Below are positions 46,758-59,780 of a stretch of DNA of 60,000 nucleotides, piece by piece (within the stretch, counting starts at the first letter, position 1; each line of letters opens with the position of its first letter). Both the position numbers and the translations under genes were made by a program. The stretch covers positions 332,741,427 through 332,801,426 of the forward strand of contig NC_081414.1 in the NCBI RefSeq assembly GCF_030272615.1, in the 5' to 3' direction. This DNA is from Cryptomeria japonica (Eukaryota > Streptophyta > Pinopsida > Cupressales > Cupressaceae). Below the pieces are notes generated by a model. The model had not been told where the DNA came from and did not search any database. It saw only the letters and a program-made list of their open reading frames with translations.

Positions 46758-48991
46758 AACCTTGACTTGTAGAGGTGATTTATATTGATGAGGCACTTGT
46801 ATTTTATTATTGATTTGATATCATTGTATACTTGGACTTTTTATTGTTTTATGATGATCTATATGCAAACATGGACTCTATATGATGATGATCTATGGTT
46901 TATTATGCATGATACTCTATATGATGATGATCTATATGCTTCATGATTCATATATGTAGTGATTAGATGGATGATATTATGATGGTCTTTTCTTTCCTTT
47001 ATTTTATGATGATGACGTTCTATATGATGCAATGATGATGAAATGAAAATGCATTTGATTTTGACTTTGATGATCATGGATACAAATGAAAATTATTACT
47101 AACTTAAATGATGTAAATGCAATGATATATATGAGAATGCTTCTAATGATTACACATGCAAATGAATGTTGATTTTTTAATTTTTTAATGTGTATGCATA
47201 TAATGATTTGAAATGCAAATGATCTACGTGAAATGCTTTTGATTTTGATGATTTAAAAATACAAATGATGATGATGAAATGCAATTTATGGATGCTTATA
47301 TGTAATGCTTATAATGATAAATAAATCTAAGTGCACAGATGCAACTAAATGACTTTAATGGAAAAAAATGAATGAAAATGATAATGAACCTAATATACAT
47401 AATAATGATGATATACTACATGATTATGAAATGCACTTAATGGAATGAAAACTAATGAAATGATTGAATGTAACTAAATAAAATGAATGATAATAACTTA
47501 AATGATTCTAAAAATGAATGAACCTACAATGATCAAATGCAAATTATTTTTGTTTGTCCAAGTATACTCAATCTTTATTTATGACCATTGATTTCTGAAT
47601 TAAATGAAATGCTTATAATGCAACTGACAATGAATGCTTATAATGCAAATGAATAATGATCTAATTTAAAATGATCTAACTAAAATGATACTTCCATTCT
47701 TCATATGTTGTCTTATAACAGTACTTGATTTCATCATTGAGCTTTAAAATGTTGTAAGAAAATACAAGCAACTTGACATAATGATTCAAGTTTACCTGAG
47801 TATTTCTTACATGGATTTTGATATAGCAAGTTTATACAAGCAACTTGATATAATGAATCGAGCTGACTTGATTATTTCTTGCAGAACAGACAAGGATTAT
47901 CCCCTTTCATGCATGACTCAAAATGTCCTCATTGATCTTTTGTCAATCATATCCTTAGACAAGTACATACCTTAATAAGAGATAAACCACAAACCACAAA
48001 CAAAAGAAAAATAATCATGCCCCAAAATGTCCTCATTGATCTTTTGCCGATCATATCCTTAGACAAGTACATACCTTAATAAGAGATAAACCACAAACCA
48101 CAAACAAAAGAAAAATAATCATGCCCCATCATTGCTTCTCTAGTCATAGACATCCTTGAATCACATAGAGTAGATTATTAGCAATAAAATAAAAATAAAA
48201 ATACTAGATCTTGTATGTCATACACATGTTCTCATGGTCATTAATTGATATAATCATCTTGATGAATTATCTTTGATAATCCTTCATTACTTGCTAGTTG
48301 ATTCTTTGTATCCTAAGATTCACGATTCAGTTGTTACAAAATGCCTTGATCTTTGTTGTGTTGTTGCTCGTTATCTATTTCAAAACCCTAGGTGTTTTGA
48401 TTTTTTCTAAGTTTTACAAATGTTTTGGATTTTCAAATATTTAAAAGATCCCCTTAGCAAAAGGAATTAGGATTTTTCCCCTAGCAGAAACAAACTTTAT
48501 TATGGATGTACGAAGAATGATCCAAGACATGGTGGGATATAATGCAAATTGATCGATTCTAATAAAATCTTAAGACAGTGACTACACTAAGTATGTCAAA
48601 GATTGATAATTGTTGGTAAGTTGCATAGTTCCTACTAATGGTTCAGAGCAATGGATGCGAAAGATGAAATGGATGTGCTAGGATAGATGGAAGCGATAGA
48701 TGCAAATAGGATGGATAGATGCGATAGGACAGATAGATGCACAAAGCGATCTCATAGATGGAAGAACCCACTTTTAGATAGTGCCTATTTACCAGGTTTT
48801 CACTATCTAAATTTATTGCCTTTTTTTCATCTTTTTTTTTCTTCTATTTTCACTGTTTTATGTTTTTAGGGATTTTTTGCTTTTCTAATTTTTACTGATT
48901 ACTTCAGGTTTTTATATCTCGAGCATAGAACTATATCTCCAATCTAAAAAATGTGTGGCTTAACTCTGTGATTATAACTTCTCGCCATTCT
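46758..48991. other. AT-rich downstream region with simple repeats
   Basis: No gene. At 46848-46945 a phrase like CTATATGATGATGATCTAT recurs three times. 47000-47700 is saturated with AATGATGATG and AAATGCAAATGAT words. GATAGATGCAATAGATGG-like repeats lie at 48655-48760. The 104-bp duplication is listed separately. Confidence 0.5.
47920..48127. repeat. Tandem duplication, two 104-bp copies
   Basis: AAAATGTCCTCATTGATCTT begins at 47920 and again at 48024, and both copies end with AATAATCATGCCCC-like text. I see only two differences (TCAATC against CCGATC), so the event is recent relative to its surroundings, or an assembly effect. Confidence 0.85.
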
Positions 48992-51900
48992 TTATTGATA
49001 TGCCTTTAAATGATTTGTTGCATTTTGGCGATGTTCTTGAATCAGCTCAAGTTCTTGAAGTCTAGAGACTCGTTCTTCTTCTTCTGGTATAAGACCTTTC
49101 AAGGAAACTCGTAGAGAAGGTATCTCTACTTCTACTAGTAATATGGCTTCTGATCCATAGACTAAGCAATATGGAGTTTCCCACGTTGGTGTACGAATGT
49201 TGATTCGGTATGCCCAAAGAGTAGGATTTAGCTGAATGTGCCAGTCTTTACTAGCTTCATTGATTGTTTTCTTCAATATTTTCAAGATTTATTTTTTTGA
49301 TGCCTCGGCTTGACCATTTCCCTATGGATAATATCGTGTAGAAAACCTATGTTGGATATGGAATCGCTCACATAGTTCCTTCACATATTTATTCTTAAAT
49401 GGTCATCCATTATCAGTAATAATGGTCATAGGGACTCCATAGCGACAGATTATATAATTAAAGATGAATGATGATATTTGTTTTCCTGACACTTTCATCA
49501 AAGGTACTACTTCAACCCATTTAGTGAAATACTTATTAGTAGTTAGAATCAACTTGTTTCCATTAGAGGATGAAGGGTTTATCTTACATACCAAATCAAG
49601 ACCCCATTGGGAGAAAGGCCATGAACCTGCCATAGGATGCAATTCTTGTGTTGGTGTGTGGATGAGATTCCCATGGATCTAGTAGTGTTTTCATTTCTTA
49701 ACATATATAAATCAATCTCTCTCCATAGTAGGCCAATAGTAACCCAAACAAATAAGTTTCTTAGCTAGCGTTAATCCACTTGAGTGTGTGCCACAAATAC
49801 CTGCATGAACTTCTTTAAGAAATTTCTCTGATTCTTCTTGTTTGAGACATTTCAATAAAGTGCTATATAGACCTCACCTATATAAGGTATCAACAATGAT
49901 AGTATTGTGAGATGACTGGCAGATAAAATTTCTTCTTTGATTGCGGGATAGGTCAAGAGGAAGGATATTCTCTTTTAAGTATTGATAAGTTTGGTCATAT
50001 AAGGATTGATCGGTTCCAGATATATGGAAAATCATGTGGGTATTTTGGGATTCAATGGTAGGATTCAAGATATCTTCCACTAGGAATTCATAACATTGTT
50101 GATTCTCCTGATTCTACAAAAGAGATGCTATTGTAGCATTGCATTTGCTGCTTTATTCTCATTTCTTGGGATCTAAGTGAATGATATTTTTTCAAAATGT
50201 TCTTTAAACTCTTCAACCAATTGTTTGTAAGGCATGAGATTGTCATACTTAGTTTGATAATCATCATTTATTTAGTTGATTATAAGTTGTGAATCACCAT
50301 AAACATGCAATTCCTTAATGTTCCATTCAATAGCCATTTTGGGCCCAATAGTCAATGCTTCATATTCTCTATTATTGCTTGTGCATGGAAACCACAGTCT
50401 ATATGATTTTGGAAATGTGTGTCCCTAAGGCATGATAAACAAAATTCCAGCGCTTGATCCATATTGTTAATAGGAACCATCAAAGTACAACTCCCAAAAT
50501 TTTGTGCTTATTGTCAGAATGTTTGAATCAGGAAATTCAATGTGCAATGATATGTCATCTTGTAAGGGTGCTTCAGCCAATTGATCAGCGATGACCTGTC
50601 CTTTGATATATTTTTTATCAATATATTCTATATCAAACTCACTTAGTACCATAACCCATTTTTCCAGTCTGCCTCTCAAAGTTGAATTGCTCAACAGATA
50701 CTTTAGTGGATCTATTTTTTCTATCAGTTACATAGAATGAGTCAGCATATAATATCAAAATTTTTGAGTTGTGCATACAACTGCTAGGCATTTCTTCTTA
50801 ACTAATGTATAGTTCAATTCATAGCCTACAAGTGTTCTACTGATGTAATACACTACTCTTTATTTCCCTTCTTCATCATGTTGTGCTAAAAGAGCTCCTA
50901 GTGATACATTTGTTGTTGAGATGTAAAGCAATAATGGTTTCCCTTTGATTCGTGATACAAGTACTGGATGATTCATTAGATATTCTTTTATTTGCATAAA
51001 AGCCTTTTCACACTTCTGATCCCATTTGAATGGAACATTCTTATGTAAAAGATGAGTGAATGTATGACATCTATCAGCTAATTGAGATACAAATCTTTTG
51101 ATTGATTTTAATCTCCCTTGTAGAGAATACAATTGACTTATGTTCCTAGGTGACTCCATTTCCATGATGGCTTTAACCTTTTCTGGATCTACTTCAATTC
51201 CACGAGCTGATATAAAGTACCCAAGAAGTTTTCCAGATTTTACTCCAAATGCATATTTCTTTGGATTCAATATTAACTAATATTGTTCAAGCCTATCAAA
51301 TATCTTGCCCAATATGTTCAAATGTTCTTTCCTTGTATGAGATTTTTCAAGTATGTCATCTACATAATCTTCCATAAATGTATACATCATATCATGGAAA
51401 ATTGTTGTCATGGCTCTCTAATAAGTTTCTCCTACATTCTTAAGCCCAAATGGCATAACATTCTAGGAGTAAGTACCCCATGCACAGGTGAATGTTGTAT
51501 TTTCTTGATCTTCAGGGGTGATCCTTATTTTATTGTACCTCAAGAATCCATCCATTAATGAAAACATCTCATGTCCTATTGATAAATCTACAATTATATC
51601 AATGTTGGGTAGTGGGAAATCATCTTTGGGACATGCCTCATTCAAATCTCTAAAATCGGTGCACTCTTATGATTTTATCTGGCTTTGATACTAGCACAAT
51701 GCTTGAAACCTATTTTGCATAGGAAATAGGTCTTATGAAATCCACATCCAATAGTTTCGTTAACTCTTCTTTTACAAGGAGAGCGATGTGTGGATGCATC
51801 TTCCTTAGTTTTTGTTTAACTGGTTTTAATTTTTGATCCACATTGAGATGATGCATGGTAAGATCTGGATCAAATCTTGGCATGTCTACATAGGACCAAA

Positions 51901-52171
51901 CAAATTCTATCTATCTTTGTTTGAAGAATCCTATGTATTATTTCCTCTCTTCATCTAATATTGATGCGGTAGGATGAAGGACCTTGGGATCCTTTGTTGT
52001 GCCAATGTTTATTGCTATGTTGGCTCTATTAAAATAGAAGATCTTTCCTAAAAATATGTAGGGAGGATGTCAAACTTTCCATCTTTCGGCGCGTTGAGGA
52101 GGTTTTCACTATCAAATACGTCCTTTATTTTTTCTCTTGATTGATCTAGTGTTGCCATGAAATGTTTTTTC
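48992..52171 (-). pseudogene. Ty3-gypsy pol (Tat-like): RT, RNase H, integrase
   Basis: In minus orientation: linker MATLDQSREKIKD and ILPTYF (52158-52030), then YVDMPRFDPDLTMHHLNV (51900 region), ALLVKEELTKLLDVDFIRP (51770), RT FSLMDGFLRYNKIRITPEDQ (51520-51580) and the catalytic YVDDIL (51344-51361). RT/RNase H continues with NPKKYAFGV, DRCHTFTHLLHKN, WDQKCEKAFMQIKEYL (50860-51265). Next is EKWVMVLSEFDIEYIDKK and WELYFDGSY (50467-50670), where YFDGS begins the second RNase H typical of the Tat group. Integrase follows: SQWGLDLVCKINPSSSNG, GVPMTIITDNG (49403-49630) and HIQLNPTLWAYRINIRTPTW (49180-49250). The order RT-RH-IN is diagnostic of Ty3-gypsy. Many stops and shifts. Confidence 0.85.
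52012..52170. repeat. 159-bp direct repeat flanking element E, left copy
   Basis: Nearly identical to 59781-59940 on the far side of element E. Both encode the same Ty3-gypsy linker (SREKIKDV, GKFDILPTYF, ERSSILI). Confidence 0.85.
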
Positions 52172-53702
52172 TACTAGTTAAATGAGAGGGGGGGGGTGAA
52201 TCAGGTAAACTCACAATCCAATGTTCTTATCAGATTCAACCTCAGTAGAACTTACTTGACATGCAACTATGACTATAAATCATTCAAACTCATAAACTAA
52301 TAAAGTTGAAACATCAAAACACATTTAACACCAGATTTAACGTGGAAACCCAAATAAGGAAAAACCATTGGGATTTTGGACCCACAAAGAAAATATACTC
52401 TTCTAGAGTATGCTCGGTTAAATGCCAATCCTGTTAAAGATTACATAAACACATTGCTATATGTGACCTGGTCAAGGGATTTCCCTTAGATCTATCAGAA
52501 TCTTGCACTTTGTTAGAAGTGACCTTGTCAAAGGATTTCAAACACTCAATTAGAATGTTACCTTGCTAGAGGATTTACAAATAAGACTGTTAGGTCCACT
52601 CAGTTAAGAGATTTCCTGTCACTTACAAAAATAAATAACAGTAATAAAATATATCTGCAACTTCACATCTGAAATGTTATGGCAGACTCTATGTGCTCAA
52701 AATAATCTTTTCATAAGACTTATCTTCCTCCTTGCTGGGCTTCTCACTCTGTTCTTCAATCAGATCTTCAATCTTCTATACTTTGTAATCACTTCAGTAG
52801 CATCATTGTTCTTCTATTTGCCCGCATACATTGTTCATCAACTATTCTTTATTTATAAGCATTTCCTAACCACTTAATCTCCTTAATCACATTTCCCATG
52901 ATTAATATTAGCCATCAGATCTTCAAACTTGACTAGGTTCATTGAATCCTTCGAACTAAAAAATGCTTTATCTTGCCTTGAAACTTGTATTCCTTCCTTG
53001 GTACTTGTGCTCGGTTATGACCATTCAATCTGTGTTGTAGATCTAACTCTTGAATTTTCATTATCGTTGATCCTTAACAAACTTCTTGCATGACATTCCA
53101 ATCTTCTATAAATCTCCAGCTCATTGGCATCCTTCATTTAATAGTGTATTTATTCATCCAATGCATTTTGTTACTGCTCGGTTGACGCTCAGTTAATTCT
53201 AAACTTTACTCGGTAGACATTTTGTATTCATCTCGGTTACTGTCTTGGTAGCTTTACTTGCTGATGACACTCGGTGACTTCTTTCTTCTTTAACCGACAT
53301 CGATAACCTTGGAATTTACCGACTAGCTCCTTTCTTGGTAAAATAGAATAGTATCAAACCTTTACTCATTCTATTACATTAAATCTTTTCTCCTTCTTAT
53401 TCAGTCTTCGAATACACATATATAGGTATCAAAACAATCAAAATAACATAATCTCGTCACTATCTAGCTTGGTAATAGTTGCCCATTGAATAACTTATTA
53501 CTCCCCTTCATTTTCACATTCTTTCTGTGTCACTTACCGACATCTTTATACTCATCAAAACATACACTTTAAGATATGGCAACATCATACTGAATCAAAA
53601 ATCAATTGCTTGACATCAATGACAAAATAATATCATTAAGACAGTAATCTCCAATAACCTTCTCAATGTCATCATACCAACAAACTTAATGTAATGCCAA
53701 CA
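52172..53702 (-). repeat. Element E 3' LTR
   Basis: 1531 bp. It has a run of nine or so G at 52189-52197 followed by TGAATCAGG, AACGTGGAAACCC and GGAAAAACCATTGG near 52340-52370, and several CTCGGTTA-type phrases in place of the ACCGGTT phrases of the other families. A run of decayed reading frame at 52674-52877 is repeated at 58737-58940 only because both are LTR copies. Confidence 0.9.
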
Positions 53703-53714
53703 ATATCCCCCTTT
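53703..53714 (-). other. Element E polypurine tract
   Basis: The minus strand reads AAAGGGGGATAT before the LTR start TGTTGGCATTAC. An extra motif, GGCATTGTTGTCAAAGCGGG on the minus strand, occurs at 53849-53868. Confidence 0.85.
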
Positions 53715-54407
53715 GGCATTGATGGCAATACCAACTTGTTGATTTATTCCAATTAATTTGAACTATTGTTATTCTTCTCTTGTTATCCTTGAGCTATAAA
53801 CTTCTCCTGTAATATTCTCCCCCTGTCATTAGTCTTCTCCCGCTTTGACAACAATGCCAAAAGTAAAACTGATCCATGATTACTTCCCCTGTGAAGTAAT
53901 TTCCTTGTTTGTTAAAACATATACAAATGTATCATCTTAGTCTTGGTTGGGGCATCTTGTCTTCATTCACTGTTTCTTGCACAACTTTAGACAATCTCCT
54001 AAAGTGTGTAAATCAGCATCAACTCACAAATAGTATTTTGTAGAGTCATAGAATTGATGCTTTCATTGAACTCTGTCAATGAGTACTAGATAGGGGTAGG
54101 ACCCCTAACTTACTTCTGAGATACTCAAAAGTGTCCCTTGACAGTGACTTTGTGAAGATGTCTACTATTTGTTCCTTTGTGCTAACTTATTCTAGCACAA
54201 CTTTCTTTTCTTGAACTTCTTCTCTTAGATAATGATACTTTATAGAAATATGTTTTGTCTTAGAGTGCATTACCGGATTCTTTGAAATGTTAATAGCACT
54301 TGTATTATCACAAAATATAGTTACCGGTTCGGTAATTGTCTCATTCATACCTTCCAACAGTATAGACTTTTAAGCCAACTCACTAGTCTTTCTCCCCAAA
54401 AGAAAGC

Positions 54408-57400
54408 TCAACCGCTTGTGCTTTTCCTGACATCAATATTTCCTACCCAATCAGCATCAGTATAGACTTTTAAGTCAAAATCATTCTTCTTTTTATATAG
54501 TAAACCATAATCTTTAGTGCCTCTCAAGTATCTGAAAATTCTCTTGATTGCTTTCATATGGGTTTCTTTGGGATTTGCAGAAAATCTTACAGTTATACCT
54601 ACTGCATGTGCTATAGCAGGCCTGCTGTGTATATTGTAACTTTTCAATCATAGATCAGTAAAGTGTCTTATCAACAGATGCAGATTCATCATTCTTTGAT
54701 AGTTTACAATTAGTAGTCATAGGAGTACTTACAGGTTTAGAATCCTCCATTCCAAATTTCTTCAAGATTTCCTTTATATACTTGGATTGAGTAATGAAAA
54801 TCCCATTTTTCATTTGCAATATTTGTAAACCTATACAATACTTTATTTCACTGATTAATGACATCTCAAATTCTTTGCACATTTCATTTCCAAAGTTCTT
54901 GCATAAAGAATCATTTCCACAAAAAATAATATCATCAACAAATATGGCTGAAATCAGTATTCCATTATCCTCATCATTCTTCATATACATGTTGTTGTTT
55001 TCACTAGTCCTCATAAATCCAATCTTTATTAAGTAAGAGTGCAACCTTTCATACCATGCTCTAGGTGCTTGCTTTAGGCCATATAAAGCTTTGCTCAACT
55101 TACATACCCGATCTTTATTCTTCTCTTCAATAAATCCTTTAGGCTGTTCAATATAGACTTCTTCTTCTAGTATACCATTCAAAAATGCAGATTTAACATC
55201 CATTTGATATACCTTGAAATTTTTGTAAGCAGCATATGCCAACAATGTTCTCACTCCCTCAAGTCTTGCCACAGGTGCAAAAGTCTCACCATAGTCTATT
55301 TCGTCTTCTTGAGCATAACCTTTGCAAACTAGTCTTGCTTTATTCCGAATGACCTCACCTTTTCATTTAGCTTATTTCTGAAAAATCCACTTTGTACCGA
55401 TTACATTTTTCTCTTTTGGTCTTGGGACCAGTGTCCATGTTTCATTTTTCTTGATTTGTTCAATCTCTTATGTCATAGCATTCACCCAATCTTCATTTCT
55501 CAATGCCTCTTTTACTATCCTTGGTTCAAACTCAGATATCAAACATGTGTTATGTCTTAGTTTGTTCCTTGTCATCACTGGAGCATCCTTATCTCCTATA
55601 ATATGAATTGATGCATGATTTCTTCTGACATATTTTGCTAATATAGGCTCAGTAGGCTCTGTATGATCTTCTTCATCACTTGGTAACTAAGTATCTTCTT
55701 CATCGGCTTTCTCGGTTAGACTTCTTGGTTGTACATATACAAACTCTTCATAATCTTCTGGTTCTTTAGAATTTCCTTCATCATTCCTTTCTGCAAATTC
55801 ATCAATTTTTACATTTGCACTTTCCACTATTTTGTTAGATGATTTAATCGAACATTTAAATGCTTTACTCCTAGAGGAATAACCAAGAAATGTTCCTTCC
55901 TCGCTTTTCTAATCAAAATTTCCATTTCTATCATCTTTGTGAACATAACATCTACTTCCAAATATTTTAAAATAACTTACATTTGGTTTCTTGTCATACC
56001 AGATTTCATACTGTGTCTTCATAGTTCCATTCTTCAGTTGTACTTGGTTCAGGGTGTAAACTGTAGTACTTATTGCTTCTCTCCAAAATATTTGAGGTAC
56101 TCTCTTTTCTATCATCAAGGTTCTGGCACAATCTACAATTGATCTATTTCTTCTTTCAGCTATCCCATTTTGTCGTGGTGTTCTCGGTGCAGACACTTGT
56201 CTTTTTATACCATGATCATTGCAAAATAAGTTAAATTCATCTTAAATGAACTCTCCTCCTTTATCAGATCTTAGACATTTCAACTGTCTTCCTATTCATT
56301 TTCAACTCTTGCCTTATACCATTTGAACATTTGAAAGGCTTCTAATTTCTCTTTTAAAAACATAACTGGCATCATCCTTGAGTAATCATCCACAAATAAT
56401 ATGAAGTATTTATCACCATAATAACTTTGAACTTTCATAGGACCATGAAGATCAGTGTGCACAAGATCTAAAATTCCTTTAGAAGTGTAAGACTTACTTG
56501 TAAAGCTTGATTTTTTCATCTTACCCATCTGGCATCCTCGACATATTGCATTCTGGGGTTTTTCCAAGCTCAGTAGACCTCTTACTCGGTGCTTCTTACT
56601 TATTTTGATTAGGTTATCAAAATTTACATGAAAAAACCTTTTATGCCATAACCAGGTATCTTCTATTTTTGCATAAAGACAATTGTTCCGAGTTGAGTCA
56701 ATATGAAATGTATTACCTCTTGTTTGAGTCCCGGCAGCAGCCAACTTTCCATGTTTGTCATGAACTTTGACAATTCCTTTCTGAAATTCTATTCGGTATC
56801 CTATATTGTTTAGCTGTGCTACACTCAACAAATTGTATTTCAGACCTTCAACCCAATATACATCATCACATCTAGCATTGTCAAGAAGTGTGATAGAACC
56901 TTTACCTTTCACAGGACATGGTGCATCATTACCAAATCTTACATAGCCTCCATCATAATCTTCTAATTTAACAAACTTGTGTTTATCACCTGTCATGTGA
57001 TGTGAGCATCCACTATCTATGATCCAAATATCATTATTATTTATGTGTGATATTAAGGTTTTTTCTTCATACCTTTCTTCATATGATTCATCTTTGATAG
57101 CTACATATACAACTTCCTCTGTCTCACTCCCATCAGATTTATCATCATTGGATTCCTCATCAGCTACTAGGCATGTCTTTCTATCTCTCCTTTTGAAGTC
57201 TTGGTGCCCTCTGTATTGGTTGTCTTTCTATCTATCATCTTGGTATTCTCTCTTTTCACTAGATTCTTTGTCAGGACAATTAGAAGCCATATGTCCAATT
57301 TTATCACAATTAAAACATTTTAAACATAACTTTCCTTTATACTTAACTTTGCCTCTCGATAACCTTTTGGCAAATAATGCTTCAAACTCTTCTTGCTTTT

Positions 57401-58025
57401 TGATTTCCTCATATAGTTTGTGTACTTCTTCCATATTTTTGTGAAATCTCTCACTTGCTTCACTATGATTTCCTTCAACATACTTATACATTCTATCATT
57501 GTAATCATTAGATTCACCTAGATGAAAATAATTGAATGTAGATTCAACTTTGTTTACCGAAGACCCACTATTATCAAAATTACTTAACTCAAAAGCATTT
57601 AGCTTACCGATAGTAGCATCCAAAGAGACTGGCATGTTTGTTATAGACCTTAATTCATTAATTGCAGAGACTCAAATGTCATAAGCAGGTAGAAGTGTTC
57701 TCAGCAACTTACTTGTTACATCCTTTTCTTCAATAGTTCCTCCTGCTCCTTTGATTTGATTAATAGTTTCCTTTAACCTTGTACTATATTGGATTATGTT
57801 CTCACCTTCATTCATTCTCATGGATTCAATTTGACCTCTTAGACTGTCTACTTTTTCTCTTTGAACATGTTCATCACCACCATACACAGATGTAATCTTA
57901 TTCCACATAGCTTTGGCATCACTACAATCTTCTGGATCATTAAACTCTGAGTCAGTTAATGTTGATGTTATTTCAATCATTGCTTGAATATGTTCTTGCT
58001 TTGCCTTTATTTCTTCCATTGTCAT
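54408..58025 (-). pseudogene. Element E gag-pol (Ty1-copia), broken
   Basis: In element order: gag MTMEEIKAKQEHIQAMIEIT and AMWNKITSVYGGDEHVQREK (58025 down); zinc knuckle CFNCDKIGHMASNC (57284-57325), intact; protease WIIDSGCSHHM (56994-57026), intact; WLWHKRFFHVNFDN (56620); integrase DDYSRMMPVMFLKEK (56370) and RQNGIAERRNRSIVD, FWREAISTTVYTLNQ (56050-56180); [22 protein letters not shown] (55155-55214), [17 protein letters not shown] and [11 protein letters not shown] (54907-54939); RNase H starting HSRPAIAHAVGI and DADWVGNIDVRKSTSG (54420). The RNase H end is degraded past 54400. Several stops separate the blocks. The sequence is clearly diverged from A and B (for example IKAKQEHIQAMIEI in gag), so E is a separate family. 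Confidence 0.88.
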
Positions 58026-58213
58026 AGGGTAGGTGCTAGGTGTAGCGTAATCATTCTCTAGATAATATGCTGCATATTCTCCAATTCCTTATAAGTGCAG
58101 CTTCATCGTTTTCTGCCATGTGGTGAAACTTGACTTGTTCAACTTTGGTGCATCCCTTTTATAAATCTTCAGATCTTGCCTCAAGTTCCTTTAAACTTTT
58201 CTTTCAGAGTTCT

Positions 58214-58226
58214 AGCTCTTATACCA
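58214..58226 (-). other. Element E primer binding site
   Basis: The minus strand reads TGGTATAAGAGCT, one base off the tRNA-iMet site, two bases inside the 5' LTR. Confidence 0.8.
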
Positions 58227-58228
58227 AT

Positions 58229-59780
58229 TGTTAGTTAAATGAGAGGGGGGGGGGGGGTGAATCAGATAAACTCACAATCCAATGTTCTTATCATATTCAA
58301 CCTCAGTAGAACGAACTTGACATGCAACTATGACTATAAATCATTCAAACTCATAAACTGATAAACTTGAAACATCAAAACACATTTAACACCAGATTTA
58401 ACGTGGAAACCCAAACACAGAAAAACCACTGCGGGATTTTGGACCCACAAAGAAAATATACTCTTCTAGAGTATGCTCGGTTAAAAGCCAATCATGTTAA
58501 AGATTACATAAACACATTGCTATATGTGACCCGGTCAAGGGATTTCTCTTAGATCTATCAGAATCTTGCACTTTGTTAGAAGTGACCTTGTCAAAGGATT
58601 TCAAACACTCAATTAGAATGTTACCTTGCTAGAGGATTTACAAATAAGACTGTTAGGTCCACTCGGTTAAGAGATTTCCTGTCACTTACAAAAATAAATA
58701 ATAGTAATAAAATATATCTGCAACTTCACATCTGAAATGTTATGGAAGACTCTATGTGCTCAAAATAATCTTGTCATAAGACTTATCTTCCTCCTTGCTG
58801 GGCTTCTCACTCTGTTCTTCAATCAGATCTTCAATCTTCTATACTCTGTAATCACTTCAGCAACATCATTGTTCTTCTATTTGCCCGCATACATTGTTCA
58901 TCAACTATTCTTTATTTATAAGCAATTCCTAACCGCTTAATCTCCTTAGTCACATTTCCCATGATTAATATTAGCCATCAGATCTTCAAACTTGACTAGG
59001 TTCATTGATACCTTCGAACTGAAAAATGTTTTATCTTACCTTGAAACTTGTATTCCTTCCTTGGTACTTGTGCTCGGTTATGACCGTTCAATCTGTGTTG
59101 TAGATCTAACTCTTGAAATTTCATTGCCATTGATCCTTAACAAACTTCTTGCATGACATTCCAATCTTATATAAATCTCCAACTCATTGGCATCTTTCAT
59201 TTAATAATCTATTTATTCATCCAATGCATTATGTTACTACTTGGTTGACGCTTGGTTAATTATGAACTTTACTGGGTAGACATTTTGTATTCATCTCAGT
59301 TACTGTCTCGGTAGCTTTGCTTGCTGATGACACTTGGTGACTTCTTTCTTCTTTAACTGACATCGATAACCTTGGAATTTACCGACTGACTCCTTGCTCG
59401 GTAAAATAGAATAGTATCAACTTTACTCATTCTATTATATGAAATATTTTCTCCTTCTTATTTAGTCTTTGAATACACATATATAGGTATCAAAACAATC
59501 AAAATAACATAATCTCGTCACTATCTAGCTCGGTAATAGTTTCCCACTAAATAGCTTGTTACTCCCCTTCATTTTCACATCTTTCTATGTCACTTACCGA
59601 CATCTTTATACTCATCAAAACATACTCTTTAAGATATGGAAACATCATATTGAATCAGAAAATCAATTGCTTGACATCAATGACAAAATAATATCATTAA
59701 GACACTAATCATCCTTTATCAATTATATCATTAATCTCCAACAACCTTCTAAATATCATCATACCAACAAACTTAATGTA
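58229..59780 (-). repeat. Element E 5' LTR
   Basis: About 1552 bp. It starts (plus strand) TGTTAGTTAAATGAG and then a run of about 14 G (58245-58258), longer than the nine in the other copy. Otherwise it is very close to 52172-53702. The outer end lacks the terminal ATGCCAACA, being cut at about 59780. Confidence 0.88.

Larger units (their letters stand above)
52172..59780 (-). mobile_element. Element E: Sirevirus-like copia retrotransposon in a Ty3-gypsy pol
   Basis: About 7.6 kb, minus strand. The 5' LTR is 58229-59780 and the 3' LTR 52172-53702, with primer site, PPT and a broken gag-pol. The left boundary reads TACTAGTTAAATGAG where the inner LTR copy has TGTTAGTTAAATGAG. At the right the LTR stops at AACTTAATGTA, missing the last bases of the ATGCCAACA terminus. 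Instead of a 5-bp TSD, 159-160 bp of the host gypsy element are duplicated at both ends. It splits the PR-RT linker of the gypsy pol. Confidence 0.88.

Noticed and set aside
52674-52877. Hydrophobic 67-codon protein, repeated at 58737-58940
   Set aside because: Both copies are the same stretch of the two LTRs of element E; the duplication reflects the LTR, not a conserved gene.
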